Assembly (NCBI GenBank): GCA_963665865.2
Contig: CAXXWF010000001.1
Location: forward strand, 3,757,790-3,821,789
Length of the DNA: 64,000 bases
Direction: 5' to 3'
Source: PHAA01 sp963665865
Lineage (GTDB): Bacteria > Bacillota > Syntrophomonadia > Syntrophomonadales > Syntrophomonadaceae
Shown here: piece by piece, positions 58,871-64,000 of the stretch
Layout: the number at the start of each line of letters is the position of its first letter
Position numbering within the stretch: the first letter of the stretch is position 1
The notes under the pieces: generated by a model
Told to the model about the DNA's origin: nothing
Database searches by the model: none
What the model saw: only the letters and a program-made list of their open reading frames with translations
Program-made: the position numbers and the translations under genes

Positions 58871-58907
58871 GGGTGATGGTTTGCACAGCCATCACCTGGT
58901 TCTTTAA
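58871..58907 (+). terminator. Copy 2 of the TTTGCACAG hairpin
   Basis: GGGTGATGG TTTGCACAG CCATCACC then TGGTTCTTT. Part of the duplicated block starting at 58464. Confidence 0.7.
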
Positions 58908-58958
58908 AAAAGTAGCTTTGTGATAAAAATAGATGGTAAATAAATGGAGGGAAAATAA

Positions 58959-59099
58959 ATGGCTGCTAATTTTGCTGTAAATAATATTAGAGATTTTGAA
59001 TTTATAATTAAAGAATGGCTTCCTACGGACGGAGTCGCTGATTCCTCTCCTATCTTTTTTAATATTTCAATTCGCAATATACATGCCAAGTATCGATAA
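58959..59099 (+). pseudogene. Truncated acyl-CoA dehydrogenase N-terminus, probable
   Basis: 46 codons, with TGGAGGG upstream of ATG 58959. MAANFAVNNIRDFEFIIKEW and the following LPTD resemble the short N-terminal extension found on large beta-oxidation acyl-CoA dehydrogenases (pattern xxxFxVxNRDxxFIxxEWL). After about 27 residues the resemblance ends and the frame stops. Probably a broken 5' end of such a gene, lying between the two hairpin copies. Confidence 0.45.
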
Positions 59100-59118
59100 T
59101 TATAAGTTTTATAAATAA

Positions 59119-59181
59119 CTCCTCGGAGAAATATTTCTTATATGGGTTATGGTTTGCACAGACCGTAATCTGCCTTTTAAC
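59119..59181 (+). repeat. Copy 3 of the TTTGCACAG hairpin block, diverged
   Basis: CTCCTCGGAGAAATATTTCT then TATATGGGTTATGGTTTGCA and CAGACCGTAATCTGCCTTTT correspond to the thl 3' flank (CTCCTCAGAGTAATC... ACGGGTGATGGTTTGCACAG). The stem here is GGTTATGG/CCGTAATC (59145-59152 with 59163-59170), still fully pairable. Confidence 0.7.
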
Positions 59182-59311
59182 AAAACGCTTAGCGATAAAT
59201 CCCGAAATACCTTATTGCGTGGCTTCAGTAGGGTGCATTTTAATGAAAGGAGTGATAAAATATATATGTTAGATAGGTTGGAACATCCTGGGTCTAAAGG
59301 GGGAAAAACGT

Positions 59312-61432
59312 ATGACATGGACAAACACATTTGATGAAGTCAATTCGGTGCTCGTTAAGGATTTGATGAACACCCAGTATAAAACTATATACCCTGATGA
59401 TTCACTTCGTACAGTTATTATTAATTTAAGGGATTCAAAGTTGGATACGCTTCCTGTGATCGATCATGAGGGAAAACTAGTTGGGATTTTTCCAAGGAGG
59501 CATTTATATACGGCTTTATTGGAATGTACAAGCATGGATGATCTGTGTACTCCTTACATTGTTTATTCCACCTATTTGAGGTATTCAGAAGACAAGTATG
59601 ATCAAACCTTGGTAGGAAAAGTGATTAACAGTAAGGTGGGTAATGCTCCGGTCGTGGATTCATCTGGTAATTTAGTAGGCATGATTGGGAAGATCGAGTA
59701 TCTTAGGCAGGCCTTATTTCTGCTTATTAAAGCAAATGCCCTTTTGGAATCTGTTTTTCAAGCAATTCACGAGGGGATGATAGTTGTAAATAATAACGGG
59801 TATATTCTAAACATCAATCAAACCGCAGAACAAATGCTCGGAATTGCTAGTGCGGACATTCAAGGGAAATATCTGGAAGACATATTACCCGAAATTGTTT
59901 TTTCTGAAATCCATTTTGAAAATGGATCTTTATTTAGGTTCAAGGGTACCATCCACTCGATTGCCGTAATTATTAGCGCAGTGCCGATTATAGAAAACGG
60001 TAGTCAAATTGGTATTAGTTTTGCGTTTCAAGATATGTCAGATATAGAGAATATTGCCCATGAATTGGAAACCACAAAGGAACTTCAAACCACGCTCGAT
60101 GCGGTTATTAATGCTTCTACGTATGGAGTCCTTGTTACTGATAAAACTGGGTTAATTAGATATGTAAATGAAATAACAAGCCAGTTGTTTGATATGACAG
60201 CAGAGAGTATTATCGGAAAAGCATTTAATGATTACGTTCCGGCATCCGGAACCGAGAATATAGCTGACTCTGCTTTTGCTAAAGTAGAGATTTGCCAGAT
60301 CAGCGGCAAAAATTGTATAGTTTCACATGTCCCGGTTAAGTCTCATATACATGACAAGAAATCTGCAGGATTTGTCAGTACAGTTTACTGTAATGATAAT
60401 AAACTTATTGAAGAAATACTCAAAAAATGGTCCTCGTTGCAGCATCAAGTTCAGTACTATAGAGATGAGCTTGAAAAACTAGGTGATGGAAAAGCCAGTT
60501 TTGACAAAATAGTGAGTAAAAATGCTGATTTAATCAGAATAAAAAAGGACGCCCAGCGTATTGCACACAGCGGCTCAACTATTCTTTTGACCGGGGAAAG
60601 CGGAGTTGGCAAGGACATGTTTGCTCGGGCCATCCATTCAGCTAGTTCGAGAGCAAAATTTTCGTTGGTAAAAGTAAATTGTGCAGCTATAGCCGAAACA
60701 CTAATGGAATCAGAACTTTTCGGTTATGTTGCGGGTTCCTTCACGGGTGCATCAAAGAATGGAAAAATCGGTTATTTTGAACAAGCTAACAAAGGCACTA
60801 TATTTCTTGATGAAATCGGCGATATGCCTCTATCAATACAAGTCAAGATATTGCAGGTATTACAGGATAAGCAGTTTATGCGGGTGGGGGAATCGACCCC
60901 CCGTAGTATTGATGTACGGATCATTGCTGCCACCAATAGAGATCTGCAGGAGGCTATCACAAAGGGTTTATTTAGGGAAGACCTCTACTATCGACTCAAT
61001 GTTATTGAACTGAACCTACCGCCGCTTAGATCTCGTCCTGAAGACATTTTGCTTTTGGCCGAGACGTTTGTTCAGAAATATAACCATATATTGGGGTCTA
61101 AGATAACCGCAATAAACAAGACTGCCCAGGAAGCTTTGGTTTTGCATGATTGGCCTGGAAATATCCGGGAGCTTGAGAATGCTATTGAAAGAGCTGCCAA
61201 CTATGCATGGGAAGGTGAAATTGGGGTTGAACATCTTCCGAGCCGAGTTTTGCAATTTGATGATCAGGAATTTACCCCGTCGTCTTATCGTTCAGTGTTA
61301 CATGATGTTGATAAGGAAATTATTGCAGACACTTTAAAAATAACTAAAGGGAATAAGAGTGCAGCAGCAAGATTGCTTAAAATAAGTAGAACCGCCTTTT
61401 ATGAAAAGCTCGTCAAATATGGCTTATATTAA
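59312..61432 (+). CDS. Sigma-54-dependent activator with CBS pair and PAS domains
   Basis: 706 residues. Domains in order: two CBS motifs (about 15-135; VKDLMNTQYKTIYPDDSLRT and GNAPVVDSSGNLVGMIG), PAS (about 145-250, MIVVNNNGYILNINQTAEQML), second PAS (about 262-375, GVLVTDKTGLIRYVNE), short coiled linker, AAA+ domain (about 402-640) with Walker A GESGVGKD at 428-435, GSFTGA at 475-480, Walker B GTIFLDEIGDM and R-finger region FREDLYYRLNV, then a Fis-type helix-turn-helix (GNKSAAARLLKISRTAFYEKL). GSFTGA is a variant of GAFTGA, which contacts sigma-54. CBS domains often sense adenylates or CoA compounds. It probably drives the -24/-12 promoters at 49961, 50113 and 53098. Confidence 0.93.
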   Translation: MTWTNTFDEVNSVLVKDLMNTQYKTIYPDDSLRTVIINLRDSKLDTLPVIDHEGKLVGIFPRRHLYTALLECTSMDDLCTPYIVYSTYLRYSEDKYDQTLVGKVINSKVGNAPVVDSSGNLVGMIGKIEYLRQALFLLIKANALLESVFQAIHEGMIVVNNNGYILNINQTAEQMLGIASADIQGKYLEDILPEIVFSEIHFENGSLFRFKGTIHSIAVIISAVPIIENGSQIGISFAFQDMSDIENIAHELETTKELQTTLDAVINASTYGVLVTDKTGLIRYVNEITSQLFDMTAESIIGKAFNDYVPASGTENIADSAFAKVEICQISGKNCIVSHVPVKSHIHDKKSAGFVSTVYCNDNKLIEEILKKWSSLQHQVQYYRDELEKLGDGKASFDKIVSKNADLIRIKKDAQRIAHSGSTILLTGESGVGKDMFARAIHSASSRAKFSLVKVNCAAIAETLMESELFGYVAGSFTGASKNGKIGYFEQANKGTIFLDEIGDMPLSIQVKILQVLQDKQFMRVGESTPRSIDVRIIAATNRDLQEAITKGLFREDLYYRLNVIELNLPPLRSRPEDILLLAETFVQKYNHILGSKITAINKTAQEALVLHDWPGNIRELENAIERAANYAWEGEIGVEHLPSRVLQFDDQEFTPSSYRSVLHDVDKEIIADTLKITKGNKSAAARLLKISRTAFYEKLVKYGLY

Positions 61433-61530
61433 AATCTTTTAGTTCCTAAAAATATACCGTTATTATTGTAAATGTTGCTGCGGTATTACATTTCTATTTT
61501 CTGCCATAAACTGAATTTGAGAAGGTGGAA

Positions 61531-62499
61531 CTAACTAAGTTGATAAAAGATGCCCTCCTCACAAGAGTAATCTTTGTGCACTTTCCCTTCACCCTCCAAA
61601 TACTTGAGATGGGCAATAATCTCCCCTTGAGCAAACCACTTCTGAGCATTCGGAAAGTCTTCCCATTTATCATAGGATAGATCCCATTTGATCCGGGCTG
61701 CTACCTGGTAGGCAGTCAACCGGTTATCTTGTAAAGCTAAAAGTATATCGTTACACCGTTTTTGGTGATGTTGGCGCAACTCTGCTATACGTCTTTCCAG
61801 GTCAGTAATCAAACGTCGATGAGCTGGTAAAGTGAGGATAACTTCCATTTTTGCCACCTTATCTAAGCTGTGCAGGTAGTCGCGCAGGGGATCCCATTCT
61901 TCTTCCGAATATAAACTAATGGTGGGGGTAATATCCTCAAGTACATGGTCTCCTGAGAAAAGCCATTTCCTGTCCGGTTCGTACAGACACATATGCCCCC
62001 TGGAGTGCCCAGGGGTGAACACACATTGCAAGTGCCAGCCAGGTAAAACAATAGTATCTCCTTCATCCACCAGCGTGAAAGCTGCCAAAGGAGTGGCCAC
62101 GAATTTAAAGATGGGATTTTCTGCTCTGGCGTCCTTCCAATCGGGAAAGCCATTTAACTGAGCATACCGAAGACGTTCAGTCCACTGATAGGGTTGGCTC
62201 AACCAAGTAGCGTCTGCTACACTGCAAAAGACGCGAGAACCTGGTCGGGCCACGTGAGTTATCAACCCGGAGTGATCCGCGTGCATATGAGTAATAAATA
62301 AATCGGTACAGTAAAGATCTACCCCTAACTGCGCCAATCCTTGGTCCAGGGCCTCCTTACACTCAGAGAGGTTCAAACCGGTATCGATTAGGAGATTTCT
62401 CTCTGGAGTAATGATCAGATAATCATTTATAATTTTCAGAGGATTTTTCGGAAGGGGAATTTCAATTCGAAACAACCCATTTGCAATTTCTTCGACCAT
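61531..62499 (-). CDS. Metallo-beta-lactamase-fold hydrolase
   Basis: 322 residues. Seen: the zinc motif THMHADHSGLITHV, an Asp in LFSGDHVLEDITPT and His in FTPGHSRGHMCLY, YLIITPERNLLIDTGLN. The C-terminal 80 residues form an extra helical domain (HHQKRCNDILLALQDN, AARIKWDLSYDKWEDFP). Proteins of this type next to beta-oxidation genes are often thioester or lactone hydrolases; the substrate is unknown here. Lies downstream of the acyl-CoA dehydrogenase on the same strand. Confidence 0.85.
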   Translation of the reverse strand: MVEEIANGLFRIEIPLPKNPLKIINDYLIITPERNLLIDTGLNLSECKEALDQGLAQLGVDLYCTDLFITHMHADHSGLITHVARPGSRVFCSVADATWLSQPYQWTERLRYAQLNGFPDWKDARAENPIFKFVATPLAAFTLVDEGDTIVLPGWHLQCVFTPGHSRGHMCLYEPDRKWLFSGDHVLEDITPTISLYSEEEWDPLRDYLHSLDKVAKMEVILTLPAHRRLITDLERRIAELRQHHQKRCNDILLALQDNRLTAYQVAARIKWDLSYDKWEDFPNAQKWFAQGEIIAHLKYLEGEGKVHKDYSCEEGIFYQLS

Positions 62500-62565
62500 T
62501 ATTTATCACTCCTCGGCATTTGTGCCATCACATCAAAAACAGTAATTGTAAAGACATTTAGTCGC

Positions 62566-62640
62566 AAATGTAAAGGCTGATCAGTAATAACCTAATCAGT
62601 AATAACCTAATCAGTAATAACCTAATCAGCCTTACATTCG
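62566..62640. repeat. Three 15-bp tandem repeats enclosed by an inverted repeat
   Basis: TCAGTAATAACCTAA occurs three times in a row (62581-62595, 62596-62610, 62611-62625) followed by TCAG. The block is flanked by AAATGTAAAGGCTGA and, on the other side, TCAGCCTTACATT, which are complementary with one bulge. On the minus strand it follows the acyl-CoA dehydrogenase gene and would form a long-looped hairpin. Confidence 0.85.
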
Positions 62641-62705
62641 TGTCTAACCCATTTATTAAATGTCGTCCATTTACAAACATACAAAATTGCAAGTTATATC
62701 TGTTT

Positions 62706-63860
62706 CTACAAACCCATATTTTTAGCAACTATATTGAGCATAATCTCGGAAGCTCCGGCAAAAAGTCTGTTTAATCTGCTGTCAACAAACTGCCGGGCAA
62801 TGGGATACTCCGCCATAAATCCGTATCCGCCAAAAAGTTGCAGGCAATTGTCAGCTACGCGCGAAGCCATTTCACATACCCAGTACTTGGCCATACAGAT
62901 TTCATTGCTTGCTTCGCTAGACTTTCCAGCCATATGCTGAATGGTAAGTTGGTCAAGAAAGGCTTCTGCCAACTGTACTTCGGTAGCACATTTGGCCAGC
63001 ACATGCTGGGTATTCTGAAACTTGCCTATTGGTTGCCCGAAAGCGTATCTTTCCTGAACATACTGCGTGGTGAGCGCTACCGAACGCTTGGCCTTGGCTA
63101 GAGCATCCCACGAGGAGGAAAGACGTTCCTGGGTTAGCTTTTTCATGAGCATCTTAAAGCCCTTGCCTTCCTCTCCCAACAGGTTTTCCACCGGTACCTT
63201 GCAATTATCAAAGAATAGTTCGGCTGTGTCCTGGGCATGCATGCCTATTTTTTTGAGTCCTTTTCCCCGTTCAAACCCCTCCATTCCGCGTTCCACCACT
63301 AATAAACTAATCCCTTTGTGTGCCGGTTGGGCCTTGGGGTCAGTCTTAACAGCCAAAATAATAATATCAGAGTTTATTCCGTTGGAAATGAAGGTCTTAG
63401 AACCGTTTACGACATAATGGTCTCCCTGCCTTATGGCTGTGGTCCGTATAGCCGCAAGGTCAGAACCCGCTCCGGGCTCGGTCATGGCGATGGCCAGAAC
63501 TTTCTCGCCGCTGCAGCATCCCGGCAGCCAGCGCATTTTTTGTTCTTCAGTTCCAAACTCTGTAATGTAGGGGCTCACGATATTGTTGTGACATCTTATA
63601 TAAACCCCTTGTAATCCACGTTTTCCTATTTCCTCTATTTCGATAACCGAGTATAGATAATCAGCCCCTGCTCCGCCGTACTCTTCGGCTACATCAGTAC
63701 AAAGATAGCCGTAGTCTCCAAACTTCTTCCATATTTCATGTGGGACGAGCATATCCTCTTCCCACTGTTCATAGTATGGGGCTATTTCCTTATCCAAAAA
63801 TTTACCGAAAGCCTCCCTAAACATGTCATGTTCTCTGGTAAATTGCAATAATCTTTCCAT
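62706..63860 (-). CDS. Acyl-CoA dehydrogenase
   Basis: Flavin enzyme oxidising acyl-CoA to enoyl-CoA, with electrons passing to ETF. 384 residues. Seen: AIAMTEPGAGSDLAAIRTTA, VVNGSKTFISNGINSDI, YAFGQPIGKFQNTQH and the end LNRLFAGASEIMLNIVAKN. The usual base of short/medium-chain enzymes (Glu in YEGT) is replaced by Ala (FAGA); instead Glu245 in KKLTQERLS fits the base position of long-chain and isovaleryl-type enzymes. GAAGGAGAG precedes the ATG. A crotonase gene ends 30 bases upstream. Confidence 0.93.
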   Translation of the reverse strand: MERLLQFTREHDMFREAFGKFLDKEIAPYYEQWEEDMLVPHEIWKKFGDYGYLCTDVAEEYGGAGADYLYSVIEIEEIGKRGLQGVYIRCHNNIVSPYITEFGTEEQKMRWLPGCCSGEKVLAIAMTEPGAGSDLAAIRTTAIRQGDHYVVNGSKTFISNGINSDIIILAVKTDPKAQPAHKGISLLVVERGMEGFERGKGLKKIGMHAQDTAELFFDNCKVPVENLLGEEGKGFKMLMKKLTQERLSSSWDALAKAKRSVALTTQYVQERYAFGQPIGKFQNTQHVLAKCATEVQLAEAFLDQLTIQHMAGKSSEASNEICMAKYWVCEMASRVADNCLQLFGGYGFMAEYPIARQFVDSRLNRLFAGASEIMLNIVAKNMGL

Positions 63861-63890
63861 GATATCTCTCCTTCTAATATTATTATAAAT

Positions 63891-64000
63891 TTACTTGTTC
63901 GGTTTATTTTTTCTTTCCAAAAGTTTACGTAAGGCCTCTTTGTGTTCATCAGATTGGAAGCAGATGCCCTGTGCAAACGCCTCCATTTCCAATATATAAG
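63891..64000 (-). CDS. Enoyl-CoA hydratase/isomerase family protein, C-terminal end
   Basis: Only the last 35 residues are in the window. They read YILEMEAFAQGICFQSDEHK then EALRKLLERKNKPNK, the usual crotonase ending (ExxxFAxxFxxxDxxExxxxxLEKRxP). The stop is 63893-63891. Likely cotranscribed with the acyl-CoA dehydrogenase. Confidence 0.75.
   Translation of the reverse strand, partial: YILEMEAFAQGICFQSDEHKEALRKLLERKNKPNK

Noticed and set aside
62581..62625. Regular repeats that could suggest a CRISPR array
   Set aside because: The 15-base units are directly adjacent with no spacers and there are no cas genes; it is a short tandem repeat.

Overview
The window looks like a chromosomal segment of a Gram-positive, spore-forming syntrophic anaerobe of the Syntrophomonas type (Firmicutes, Syntrophomonadaceae). 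This is inferred from gene order and protein character. The evidence is the Firmicutes-type rpoC-ybxF-rpsL-rpsG-fusA-tuf-S10-spc-alpha order, zinc-type S14/S4/L36, a CwlD-like amidase, an oxygen-sensitive class III ribonucleotide reductase, rubrerythrin, and many beta-oxidation genes beside a Na+-pumping decarboxylase subunit. No species call can be proven from the window.

Layout. (1) 1-24,000: the 3' part of rpoC, then an almost unbroken ribosomal superoperon through rpoA and rplQ, then truA and rplM-rpsI. secY, adk, map, a KOW RNA-binding protein gene and infA are embedded in it. Several gene starts are better placed downstream of the longest open frame (ybxF, fusA, rplD, rplW, rplB, rplR, adk, truA). 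(2) 24,000-33,000: a cwlD-like amidase, an AMMECR1/MEMO fusion plus its radical SAM partner, a tetR-emrA-emrB drug-efflux operon on the minus strand, an HD-GYP remnant, a DUF4825-like protein and rubrerythrin. (3) 33,000-46,800: argCJBDFG behind a promoter with an ARG-box-like site, then nrdD, nrdG-type activase and recQ, then argH. (4) 46,800-49,600: tRNA-Thr(CGT) with a decayed tyrosine integrase next to it and a gene-poor stretch of small or broken frames, which reads as the scar of an integrated element. (5) 49,600-64,000: a catabolic island holding a biotin carrier protein, a Na+-translocating decarboxylase beta subunit with a previously overlooked 56-residue membrane protein, an IS200-type element, a DASS-family anion transporter, hbd, crt, thl, broken duplicate thiolase and acyl-CoA dehydrogenase fragments, a CBS-PAS-PAS-AAA+ sigma-54 activator, a metallo-beta-lactamase-fold hydrolase, an acyl-CoA dehydrogenase and the end of another crotonase.

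The most interesting signal is in region 5. Three near-consensus sigma-54 (-24/-12) promoters precede the biotin carrier gene, the decarboxylase beta subunit gene and the transporter gene, and a sigma-54-dependent activator with CBS and PAS sensors lies about 6 kb downstream. Together with hbd-crt-thl and an acyl-CoA dehydrogenase this could be a regulated module that imports a dicarboxylate, decarboxylates its CoA ester with Na+ export, and feeds crotonyl-CoA into beta-oxidation. Glutarate is the obvious candidate because glutarate-fermenting Syntrophomonadaceae are known. The carboxyltransferase (alpha) subunit is not in the window, so the substrate is an inference.

Other items worth attention: a family of palindromic intergenic elements with a GGGGAC core, including a perfect 34-bp inverted repeat between rplQ and truA; a hairpin with loop TTTGCACAG present three times in the thiolase region with an apparent compensatory change; a six-hairpin tail behind the IS200 transposase; and a Cys4 insertion in EF-Tu.
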